The position numbers and the translations under genes are program-made. The notes below the pieces were generated by a model. That model saw nothing but the letters and a program-made list of their open reading frames with translations, was not told the origin of the DNA and did no database searches. Below, piece by piece: positions 48,236-59,349 of a DNA stretch of 64,000 nt (position 1 is its first letter; every line of letters begins with the position of its first letter). The stretch spans positions 30,311,898 through 30,375,897 of the forward strand of contig NC_092577.1 in NCBI RefSeq assembly GCF_037975245.1, given 5' to 3'. This DNA is from Apostichopus japonicus (Eukaryota > Echinodermata > Holothuroidea > Aspidochirotida > Stichopodidae).

Positions 48236-48754
48236 CCGGCGCGCAAGTTTTTTTTATGCAGGTAGGTTCGTACCATTGTGTATATTGAATAGCCAATCAC
48301 AGCCAAGTTCATTTTGACGTCATCAAATATGTACGTGTCACTCGCTCTAAAGCAGTAAGATTTGTAAACAATGTCAATCTGATGCTGTATGAGCATTGTG
48401 AGTTCGAATCTCACATCTGCCGAAAATTTGTGTTGTTGTCATTAGCTCGTTTTTATCTTTTATTTTCTCCCAAACCAAGCATTTTTTTGTTCAGAAATGT
48501 ATTTCATTTCTTCGCAGTTTTATTACTTCCCAAGTGCAACCTTTACTGTGAAATCAATACAAATACAGTATTATCTTCAACACATCACATACAAGAAAAA
48601 ATGTTCCTTTGATTCTTTCTTAGATAAATGCTAGATCTTTTGTAATGTGTGTCACTGAAGCTGTGAAGGCAAAACTTAGAATAATGATTATTAGGCCTAT
48701 TCAATATACACAATAGTACGAACCTACCTGCATAAAAAAAACTCGCGCCCGGCG
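48236..48754. repeat. Inverted repeat: 58-bp arms around a 395-bp loop
   Basis: The left arm (about 48236-48297) and right arm (about 48692-48754) are inverse copies. TATGCAGGTAGGTTCGTAC and TTGTGTATATTGAATAG are read at the left and their complements at the right, with few mismatches. GC-rich tips follow (CCCGGCGCGCAAG, CGCGCCCGG). The loop holds a perfect tRNA-like T-arm, TGTGAGTTCGAATCTCACA, near 48388-48407. It could be a MITE; no TSD was found. Confidence 0.75.
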
Positions 48755-48944
48755 CAACACCTCCGGGCCCACCCATAGACCTACTGTCGACATAAACGGT
48801 GCACATTATACTTTTGTGCTGAAAGCCCTCACCATGTGACACAGCATCTCCCTTCTCGTCCCATTCTCTATAGCCTTCTTATATAACCTTACCTCCCCTA
48901 CCCTTGCCTGTAAGACGCTACCTCCGTAATGCTACCTAAATAAC

Positions 48945-50620
48945 CCTAAACCTCTACACTTCTGCCTATATAAGCCCACATATATACTCCTACCTATATA
49001 GATTTACCTCTCTACCCTCATACCTATATAACGCTAACTCCGTATGGTTTCCTAAATAACCCTATACCTCTGCACTTCTGCATATATAAGCCCACCTATA
49101 TACTCCAATCAATATAGCCTTACCTCTCTATCCTTACCTATATAACCCTACCTCAGTACTGTTACCTAAATAACCCTATACCTCTGCCCTTATGCCTATA
49201 TTAGCCCACCTCTATACCCCTACCTATATAACCCCACCTATATACCTCTACATATATAACCCCACCTCTATACCCCCACCTATATAACCTTACCTCTATA
49301 CTCCTACCTATATAACCTATTATCTATACTCTTACCTATATAACCCCACCTCTATGCCCCTACCTATATAACCTTACTTCTATACTCCTACCTATATAAC
49401 CCCACCTCTATGCCCCTACCTATATAACCCCACCTCTATGCCCCTACCTATATAACCTTACTTCTATACTCCTACCTATATAACCCCACCTCTATGCCCC
49501 TACCTATATAACCTATTATCTATACTCCTACCTATATAACCCCACCTCTATGCCCCTACTTACATAACCCCACCTCTATGCCCCTACCTATATAACCTTA
49601 CCTCTATACCCCTACCTATATAACCTATTATCTATACCCCTACCTATATAACCCCACCTCTAAACCCTTACTAATATAACCTTACCTCTACACCGCTACC
49701 AATATAACCTATTATCTATACTCTTACCTATATAACCCCACCTCTATGCCCCTACCTATATAACCTTACTTCTATACTCCTACCTATATAACCCCACCTC
49801 TATGCCCCTACCTATATAACCCCACCTCTATGCCCCTACCTATATAACCTTACTTCTATACTCCTACCTATATAACCTTACCTCTATACCCCTATATATA
49901 TAACCTTACCTCTATACCCCTACCTATATAACCTTTTATCTATACTCCTACCTATATAACCCCACCTCTATACCCCTACCTATTTAACCTTACCTCTATA
50001 CTCCTACCTATATAACCCCACCTCTATGCCCCTACCTATATAACCTTACCTCTATGCCCCTACCTATATAACCTTACCTCTATACTCATACCTATATAAC
50101 CCCACCTCTATACCCCTATATATATAACCTTACCTCTATACCCCTACCTATATAACCTTACCTCTATACCCCTACCTATATAACCTATTATCTATACCCC
50201 TACCTATATAACCCCACCTCTATACCCCTACCTATTTAACCTTACCTCTATACTCCTACCTATATAACCCCACCTCTATGCCCCTACCTATATAACCTTA
50301 CCTCTATGCCCCTACCTATATAACCTTACCTCTATACTCCTACCTATATAACCCCACCTCTATACCCCTATATATATAACCTTACCTCTATACCCCTACC
50401 TATATAACCTTACCTCTATACCCCTACCTATATAACCTATTATCTATACTCCTACCTATATAACCCCACCTCTATACCCCTACCTATTTAACCTTACTTC
50501 TATACCCCTATATATATAACCTTACCTCTATACCCCTACCTATATAACCTTACATTTATAACCCTGCCTCTGTACTGTTACCTAAATAACCCCACCTCTC
50601 TACCACCACCAATATATGGA
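48945..50620. repeat. 28-bp satellite with TATATAA in each unit
   Basis: About sixty units of 28 bp, consensus CCTATATAACCTTACCTCTA then TACTCCTA, with CCTT/CCCC and TACT/TGCC variants; the edges are degenerate. A 252-bp higher-order period (nine units) is visible in the right third: the rare variant CCTATTTAACC appears at about 49979, 50231 and 50483, and CCTATTATC at 50184 and 50436. No ORF of note crosses it. Confidence 0.95.
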
Positions 50621-53600
50621 CAACCACTAATTTACACCAAATATTATGCACACATGGTGGCCCCCACTGGCTGTGACCCACATTTTCTTCTTATTGGGAT
50701 ACCTTCATTTTTCGATAAATATGAAAATAATTAACTCAATTCTCTATATTTAGCTGATGTGCTGTTTAATTGTTGTTTCAGTGGCATCCAGAGCCAGGGC
50801 ACCGGGCCTCATTTTTGAAGTCGTTATTTTTGCTTATCATATGAAAATGAGGGCGTATTACAATTTGAGCCCGGGCACGGAGATGAAGAACGCCCTGTCG
50901 CCTCCGGATTAACTGTTTTACATGGTTGATAGTTGCGATGGTTACCTCAAAATTTGAACTCTGCCTTTTTACAGATGTTGTATTTCAAATTCAGTAATAT
51001 TAATTGCTTCGTTTTCTACATAATATTTTAAATAATACTGCTAAACAAAACAAAACAAAATTACAGTTATTAAGACCGAGTTCGGGAAAAGACACTACAC
51101 TATGCATTTCAAATATAGCAAGTTGGGTAATTGAAACTAACGGTTGGAGAAATTGAAAATATAATCCTTGAGAATGAGAAATAGTGGAAAATCTCAACAG
51201 TGAATCCACAAGTAAGCATACACACAAATTCAAACTATAAAAAAGAAAATAATAACATAAGAGTAGGGCGCGGGTATCAAACGTGTATAAAAAATAAATA
51301 GGTCGCTATCTTTGACAGCCTCCAGGCAAACATTGTACACGATCCTAGACCACTCTAAGAAAAACGCGATCGCGTTGCTAGGGTCCATTGCGCATGCTCA
51401 AGGGACCGCCATATTGAGCATGGTTTATGTTATGTTGTAATATTATTACTGAAACACAATACCACGTTAGATACGTTGAATTAAGAGAGCTATAAATGGG
51501 CTTTTATTCTAACCTGCGATGGTCGTAAGACTTTTACGATTAACCAAGAAATCACACGACAAAAATCCGAGATTTCCCCTGAATTTATCGGCAAAAGTTT
51601 GACATTACAACCCATGACGTCATAGTTTTTTATAGGGTATATGCACAACTTCAAAGAAGGATGAAGGGATGGGTTGATAGCTTTTTTTTTAAAAAGTACA
51701 ATTTGCAAAAAAAAAAAACTTCTTCCCTCGGGAAAAATGAACGCAGAAAAGCCATCATAATACCGCAACAGTTGTAATTTAGTACGAGCAATGACGTCAT
51801 CAATTTAAAGTAAGAGTGTAGGCCTACTGCTTAGTTTACAACGGATAAAAGAAACGTTCTTTTGAGAGGTGTAACGTTGACGTATATAAGACCGAACCCT
51901 AGAGGACCAGTGATAATTTTTGCAAAAGTTCTTTAAATCGTTAGTTGAACTTATTTAACTACTGTATAGTCATAAACGTATATCTTTATCTATGTAACTT
52001 ATAAAAGACCATGAAAAAAAAAAAAACCGAAAAAAGGTTTTTGACATTTCGGTCATGAAATTCAAAACGAACTGCAGAGTGTGTAGACAACATAGAAACG
52101 TCTGTTAAAAGGTCAAATGTATACGAGGTAGCGGAATTGTGTGTTACAATTTATTCGATGCGTTTTATAGCCTGGCCATTCGAAGGTGGTTTAACTTTCT
52201 AAATGAGTGAGTCTTACTTTGTAACATAAATCTGGAAGTGACAGGCATATTGTGTATGGCAATTGTCTCCACCCCCCCCCCCACTACGGACCCCTCCCCC
52301 GGTCCATTTTTATTCCTTTTTCGAACAAAAATCATGACTCTTAAAACAAAGAAATTTCTTTCTGCGATAAACGGCAGATGATGCCAATTTTATTTTATTC
52401 TATTTTATTTTGTTTCAAAATGGAATTGAATATCAGAGCTATACCAAGTTGGGGTTGTTTTATAATTACTTATTTAATATAAAATTGTCGACATATAGAA
52501 CAAGTTTACACATAGATCATCTTAAAAGGATTGCAGAGAGGAAACATTTATTCTTGACTGATGACAGAGGACCACGTTCCAAGCATCTTGGTGAAAATTT
52601 ATAAGTATAATTCCTAATAATATAATATGCCAACAAAACCCATTTATATTTTTAAGCTTCTCTCCATTTTTGTAATAATGTAATACAAAGTGACATCAGT
52701 ATCCTACATATATTCGCATTATTTTTTTTATCTCATATAATATCAATATTAAACATTTTACGACTCAAGTTCTTTCTCAATATATATACACACAACCTAT
52801 TTTAATGTTTAGTATATAGGCCCTATATATAGACTTAGGCCTATATGTATTGAAAGAATAAGACCCTCTTTCGGTATACCGAAGACATGGGGTAACTCGC
52901 ACTTTTGAAGAAAAAAAATAAGTCTATTGCAAAAAAAAAAAAACAGGTAGGATTTGTAGTCTGTACGGAAATTAAAAAGTGAAATAAAATATGAAAAAAA
53001 CTAAAAAATAAAGAAAAGAAAACCGACATTGATATTGAATACACTAAATGCACTATATATATATATATATATATGAATAAAGGATAGTGGTATCTCGCGG
53101 TGTCATTACGAAAAGTGACTTGACTGTCGAAATTGCTTGCTAACTTCAACATTAATATTTTGATCTATACAAGCATGATATATACGACCTCTCGTGTGCC
53201 AAATATTAATTAGCATGAGTCAAACAATTTTAAGTAAAAATTGCACACCCAAAAAATATACTAAAATAGAAGTATCCAACTTTATTACAAGATATATAGC
53301 AACAACTTCTATCGCCTAGTTGACGATTAAGGTAGCATTTTAAAATAGGATAAACTATGCAGTTCCCAGACATCTAAAACAAAGATAAACGTTTTAAAGA
53401 AATGTAATGTTTCAATAAATATATTTTCAAAGAGTATGAAAAATTATCCAAAATCATCAAGAAATTTATGTCATTGCATTCTCCATTTATTCATTTAAGT
53501 ATATTGTGAAAACGAGATTACACAATTTCCCCGAGCCCTCTAATGAACCCCGGCACTCTATCCATCCCGACCCTCACCCCCACCCCAACCTCTCATCAGG

Positions 53601-55952
53601 GCTTTGCATGTGTAGGCTATATATGACTCTCACACATACATTTTCCGATTTTCCGATTCCAGTTAAGATATAATATGTGTTTTTCTCTCCGTTGTCTAGT
53701 CAATCGTTTCACCTAGGTAATTGTCATGGTGACCGTAACTAATGCGACCAATGAGTGTTGAAAAAACGCTTATTCTTTCTGGTTGCTAACTTACGATGTT
53801 TGTTAATCAAACCCATCCAGAAGCCATATATTATAAATGAAGATGCTTTTATAAATGAAGATCAATTAATTAGTAATTAATGGTTATATTTGTATTCTGA
53901 ACATTATGTCGCCCAGCTTCTTATTTGCATATCTGTATTATCAGATATACAAAGGTATCAAGTATATTAAATTTCATCCCTTTTTTATATTTTTGTTTAT
54001 TTTTATAGATGAACAGGCGGGAGTCAAGCTACTCTAATGTATTGTGAATTTGTAATGGCGTTCTAGAACAAACTATTGTCCAAATTTTACACCAAAAACA
54101 AGCCAAGAATCTGGACGTTTCTTCAATGGACAGCATGCTAATATAGAATATACATACCTGCAATTATACCAAACTAAAGCTAACAGAAAAAATGGATTTA
54201 ATTTCTCAAAACAAAACTGCTTCTTGTTGCATTATTTACATCTACAATGTACACACACACATATATATGCCATGATTAATTAGCTACTTGTTGCACGCTT
54301 CAGCTCTAAACCTTACTAAAAATAACACGTCTTGCTCTCTTTACAAATAGAAAAACGTCAAAAGAAGGATAAAGAAAAGAAAAATGGCGAGTCTATTTTT
54401 GGTACTTTAACACATCATTGGGAATTTTTAGCGCCCACGTAAGGAGATTGATACGTGTAGTAATACAGAACATGCAACCTCTTTATCAAATATCAAGTTA
54501 TTAATTCAAGCATTGCATTAATCCTACCATAGTTACTGTCTCCATGAGTATCTGGATATATGAATGGATAACCTCTCGATCTTTTCGCGAAGTATCTATT
54601 ATATTTAGATACACTGTATACGCAGTTTAGATATCTCACTAACCTTTTAACCAAAGATCATGCACGTGTATAATATCCATTTCCCCTTTTCGAATGAACT
54701 CTTGAATAGCTTACTTGAAGTAACACCGTTGTTATCACATTGGCAAATTGGTTATAGTCTCAATGTAAAAATGGCAATGGAGTTGACAGTGGATATAAAG
54801 TTGTTTTGTGTTTTTCACGCCAAGGGTTCTATATCTTGGGTGGCTTTTGTTAGACAGTATTTATGAAAATGCCAATGGACTGTAATTTGAAGAAAAAAGA
54901 TAGATATTTTATGGCTGTATTGTACCGGTACTTTGTACAATCTGATGCCGGTACTGAGACTTGTAGCTTGAGTACATAAACCCCGAGTATAAGTAAAAGT
55001 ATATATAGTTTATGTCTCCAACTAAAAGTGGGAATTTCTAAGCGCTAAGACGCGTACGCATGCGTAACCTTGTACTTTATTAGCTATATGCTAGATATAG
55101 CCAAATGGCCCGGGTACCAATACAAACGAGTCCAGGCAAATATAGCAAATTTAAATGGAGTACAAGTAAGGAATCAATACGATATTACTATGCACAGTCT
55201 ATGAAGGATTGATAAGTCATTTGAAACTATAAGTCATCCAACACCAAAATATTGCACCAGTAAAACATTATATTGGGAACCGGAAAATTTCATAGATTTG
55301 CAAAACTCTTGAAATAATTAAAGATAACATATAGATATGTCTCGTGGGACACATTTTTTCTTTTCTGAGTGGCTAATAATTCACTTACTGCAGCAGCAAC
55401 CAAAAATTTTTTTTTCATCATCATGGCAGCTTTATAGTCATATTTATGAATAGTGAATATCACATAACATGGTGATAGTTGAAGAGAAAAATAGGCTTAA
55501 CTTACCCCACGCAAACTCACACTTCCAGCCATTTTAAAATGTCATAGCGCGCTTTACTGTATAATGGCATACCGATAATCATCAGTTAGTAGTATGTTAA
55601 CTGTCTTTTACTCCTAACGAAAAATGATGGGATAGATAAACAGACTGATTAATCTTTGGTCTTCCTGTTTGATATCTTAGTTTAAGTTTATCTTGACTCT
55701 TATCTCAACTATAGACGTAAATTCATTTCCTCTCGATTCTTATCTCTTGTTTCTTGATTGTATTTTACTCTTCTTTTTTTCTGAACGACATACTTTTGCT
55801 CAAAATGTTGGAAGCGTTTTTTTTTTTTTTTTTTTTGCAGGATAAGATTTGAGTTTCTGAGTTGCGGTTTATATGCATAAAATATGTAGTGAACTTTGTG
55901 CCGGAGGTATATATGGTAAATTTAATGTAATACTCTTTTTTGGGGCCCTATA
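50621..55952. other. Long non-coding stretch, nothing recognised
   Basis: AT-rich sequence with a C-run near 52271-52282, (TA)n near 53056-53074 and a T-run near 55818-55836. Short ORFs such as 52410-52604 (ending RSKHLGENL) have no family I recognise. No SINE head or TIR pair was found. Confidence 0.4.
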
Positions 55953-56508
55953 CAGGCGCGTATCCAGGGGGGGGCGTTGGGGGCGCGCGCCCCCCGGGTA
56001 AGAAAAAGAGGAGAGAAAAAAAAGAGAAGAAAAAAGGAAAAAAGAGGGGAAAAAAGAGGAGGAGGAGAGGAAGGAAGGGAAAAGAAAAAGAAGAAAGAGA
56101 GAAAAAGGAGAAAAGGAGGGAGTAAAAGAAAAACGCGAAGACACCGGGAAGAGAAAGAGGAACAGTGACATCATTACAGCGCTGAAGGGTAGCCAGTGAC
56201 GGATCAATGATTTTGTAAAAGTGTGACTCACCCTACCCCTTACACCGACAACTCCATTTTTTGACGTTTCCATTTTCCTCTCTCACTAATGATCTATATA
56301 TATACTATATATGGTCTATCATAACGCGTGTGTAGAATTGTGCTATGAAACCAACTGTGGCTGGTCTCGAACTCGACCGTGTCGTCGGGGAACATGACGC
56401 ATTTTGGGATGGGGGCGACCGCCCGCCCCCCCCCCCATTCAGCATTTTTTTTAAATGATATCGCTAAGTAATTTCAAAATAGAAAGTGCTTAGAGGCAAC
56501 TTACAAGG

Positions 56509-56685
56509 CCTGGGAAGTGTCATTTCCAGCGATCTGGGAGACATTTTCGGCCAAAATTTGCTTGTACGCTTCGCGCTAACAAATGGTCCTGGGTAGTGCC
56601 ATTTCCAGCGATCTGGGAGGCATTTTCGGCCAAAATTTTCTTGTACGCTTCGCGCCAACCTATGGTGGCGCTACGCTTAGATAAT
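56509..56685 (+). repeat. 79-bp tandem pair of the shared core
   Basis: Two adjacent units begin CCTGGGAAGTGTCATTTCC and CCTGGGTAGTGCCATTTCC and both run through AGCGATCTGGGAG, CATTTTCGGCCAAAATTT and CTTGTACGCTTCGCG. Only the second continues into TATGGTGGCGCTACGCTTAG. Confidence 0.88.
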
Positions 56686-56789
56686 TTGCCTACAGGCTTC
56701 GCCCCTCCCTTGGCAAATTCCTCTCTACGCGCCTGTTCGAATTTGTAATGCAAACAGCAGATATCACATCATATCAGTGAGCATGAAAA

Positions 56790-57475
56790 TGGCGTTCCAG
56801 GATGAAAAGCCTCAAAACTGTCCGACTTGCCTGAAAAAATAACCAAAAATTGTCAACGTGTTCATGTCAATATCATATAAGCAAGCATCGGTTATTTCAT
56901 CGCATGCCATCATGTACCGTACGGTCCGTTCAAATTGCGCAGTATACCGCGGGATGCTAATGTAAACAACGAAATGTCTCATGTAGATGTATAAAAAGCA
57001 TGGAGGTCCAATTATGTCAAAACTCTCTTTTACATTAGTAATGGCGAATTAGGGGCTGCACCCCCGCCGCGCAGTGGCGGAGCGTCCATAGGGTCAGAGG
57101 CGGATGCCCCCCCCCCCCGACGGAGTCAAATGGACTGCTGGCGCCTTTTTCAGCTCTTTACCACTTTTTACTTATTCTAGATTATTGACTTTTTTATTGC
57201 GCTCTCATCTACTTATTGACATTTGTCACATTTTGTTGGTGTAATTTGGCGATGACACCTTATTCTTCGTTTATCTGAGAATTAGCCAGGCCCGGAAAGG
57301 GTCATTTCCGGCGATCTAGGGGGTATCTTTACTCAAAAATTTTCTGTACGCCACGCGCCAACCAGTGGTGGCGCACCCGCTTAGATAGTGTCGAAAGCGC
57401 CCCTACAGACCATTCTCGCCACTCCTGACCAATACCCCTAGCTCCGCCACTGCCGCCGCGCCTCCTTTGCCTATG
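56790..57475. mobile_element. Family T transposon, diverged copy split by a MITE
   Basis: Matches the left part of 20129-21086 (GACTTGCC, GAAAAAATAACCAAAAATT, a GTTCATGT..CATATAA..GCAT series) and the right tip (GGGGCTGCACCCCC, then GCCTCCTTTGCCTATG). The left TIR is not clearly preserved. The hAT MITE at 57072-57452 lies inside it. Confidence 0.65.
57072..57452 (+). mobile_element. hAT-like MITE (CAGTGGCGGAG), copy 3, nested
   Basis: The ends CAGTGGCGGAGC and GCTCCGCCACTG are flanked by a perfect CCGCCGCG duplication (57064-57071 and 57453-57460). It is inverse in orientation to copies 1 and 2, with the core at 57289-57391. It sits near the right end of a family T copy, as copy 1 sits within another family T copy. 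Confidence 0.94.
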
Positions 57476-58247
57476 TGTGTAGTGTTCGGTTTCGGAAATA
57501 TCTGCTATTTTTTCATTTCCTTCAACCAAGTTTTATAATAGCCGTTATAAGAGGTTGCAATATTTGTACACCAATAAATTGACTGTGTCTGAATTTTCGA
57601 AAATTTCTGACCAACATTCTGCATCACACTTCCCTCTACTCGTGCAATTTTGACCGGTCTGTTAGGGGTTGAAGGAAGTTTTTCTATATTGGTTGTCCAT
57701 AGATGAAATTTTGTACAACATTATGGGTATGTTTTGAAGTGAGTTTATTCACGAGAAATGTGAATTTTCAAATTCTGAACAAATACGGGTATTGTGGGCC
57801 GCGACGTAGAATCACCTACAAAAGCAAAGACCCACAGGAGATGCGATCAGGTCGAACATGATGTGTGCCGGGTTGACAATCTTCAAAAAGGTTATGGATG
57901 GAAGAAAACTATTAGGAAATACTTGGTTCTCAGGCAAAAAGTGTACATCTGGTTGGTCATTTCAAGCCCGAGAAGTGCCGTTTCCGGTGATCTGGGGGGT
58001 TTCAAAACAAGAAATTTTCTTGTACGCTGTGCGCCAACTGATGGTGGTGCTCCGCTTAGATAGTAATTCGCGCCCCCCGGGTTTGAAAATCCTGGATACG
58101 CGCCTGCTATATTATCTCGGTTTCCTCTCGTTCACTGTAAATAACTACGGATTAAGAAGACCTTATGCGTTGCTTCTGTTATTTATTATTCTCTGTGTGG
58201 CTTCGTAACTTTCTAAAGTGTTCGCATAAGGCATTCTTGGTCATACA

Positions 58248-58249
<2 letters not shown>

Positions 58250-58310
<61 letters not shown>
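58250..58310. repeat. (AT)n microsatellite
   Basis: Pure AT dinucleotides of about 57 bp after ACATATATAT. Confidence 0.97.
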
Positions 58311-58313
<3 letters not shown>

Positions 58314-58924
58314 GATTAGGGAGACTTTTTTTTAAACTTTCCTATGACGATAAGTTAGTTGTCGTATAACATCTTTAACATAGGTTTGGGGGAAGGAGGG
58401 ACCTGCTCCTCTCCATGTTTCAAAGTGGGGCAGGGACATTTTTCTAAATCTCTCTTCACCCCTCCTCCCCCTCCCTCGCTTACACACACACAAATACACA
58501 CATGAGTTACATCCTCTGGTTAATAACAGAAATGAGTGCCATGCGGGCAACCAAATCAAGTTAATGTTTATTTTCATCTACTGTATCAACGTCACTGAAG
58601 TATCATGGAGAGAGAATACAAACACTATATTGAATGATAAAAAGTGCAGGCAAACTACGGTCGTAACAAAAACTTTAAAAGACTTTTTTTAAATTGTCCG
58701 AGTCGACTGAAATATTTTATTAAGACACATACAAAAGTTAAAGTTCTTCTGGGAAAGGGCCTCCCCAGTTCCTTGGGACGATTCCATAAGCAATGTTGTT
58801 TAATAACCATCCGTGAAATTTATCTTTAATCTCAAAGGTCGAATTGATTTCAGTTTTAGAGAGAGTGAAGGGGGAGGGGAGAGGTGGAGTGAGAGCAAAT
58901 CGAGGACAGAAATCATACTAAAAA

Positions 58925-59345
58925 CTTCCTAGAAAGGGTTTAGTTTTAGTTTAGTAGAAAAAAAGGATCAGGAGGGACACTTAAGTCCCCATCAAGGACC
59001 CTATAGAGAGAGGAAAAAACAAGTGAAGACACAAACACTCAGACCCGATTACAATGCTTCAAGTGCTTGTCCAAAGCATTCTTAAACCCGTTGACACTTC
59101 TTGCAAGTACAACTTTTTCAGGCAAACCATTCCACTCATTCACAACCCTATTAGAAAAAAAATTTATGCCGAATATTAATCCTACTATGTGACTTTTGGA
59201 GTTTAAGACAATGACCTCTGGTACAACTACTGTTAGCAAACATGAAAAAGTCGGTAAAGGATAAATTGTCGAAACCATACACAATCTTGAAAACCTGGAT
59301 CAAGTCCCCACGTAACCTCCTAAGCTCCAGTGTGGTGAGATGTGA
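58925..59345 (-). pseudogene. LINE reverse-transcriptase C-terminal remnant
   Basis: On the minus strand one frame gives LELRRLRGDLIQVFKIVYGF and then DNLSFTDFFMFA. A frame change near 59155-59162, at an A-run, leads to NFFSNRVVNEWNGLPEKVV and then LARSVNGFKNALDKHLKH. The order 'LRRLRGDLIQVFKI', 'FFSNRVVxxWNxLP', 'FKNxLDKH' is the known C-terminal region of Jockey/CR1-group non-LTR reverse transcriptases. A stop follows at about 59041, then a short 3' end with an ACTAAAACTAAAC-type tail near 58937-58957. The catalytic palm is absent and the frame is broken, so it is dead and 5'-truncated. Confidence 0.85.
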
Positions 59346-59349
59346 TCCT

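Larger units (their letters stand above)
55953..58106. mobile_element. Composite bounded by 16-bp TIR CAGGCGCGTATCCAGG
   Basis: CAGGCGCGTATCCAGG at 55953-55968 and CCTGGATACGCGCCTG at 58091-58106 are exact inverses. The flanks share only CTATA, so a 5-bp TSD is possible but weak. Inside are a palindromic GGGGGCGCGCGCCCCC, a purine-only tract (about 55998-56160), a tandem core pair (56509-56685), another family end (CTCTACGCGCCTG near 56722-56735), a family T copy, hAT MITE copy 3, and a further core copy (57966-58064). Basic, glutamate-rich ORFs over the purine tract are artefacts. It may be one element that accumulated insertions, or separate ends. Confidence 0.55.

Noticed and set aside
55869-56273. 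Serine/phenylalanine-rich and Lys/Glu-rich ORFs on both strands
   Set aside because: Both are translations of a purine-only tract inside a transposon.
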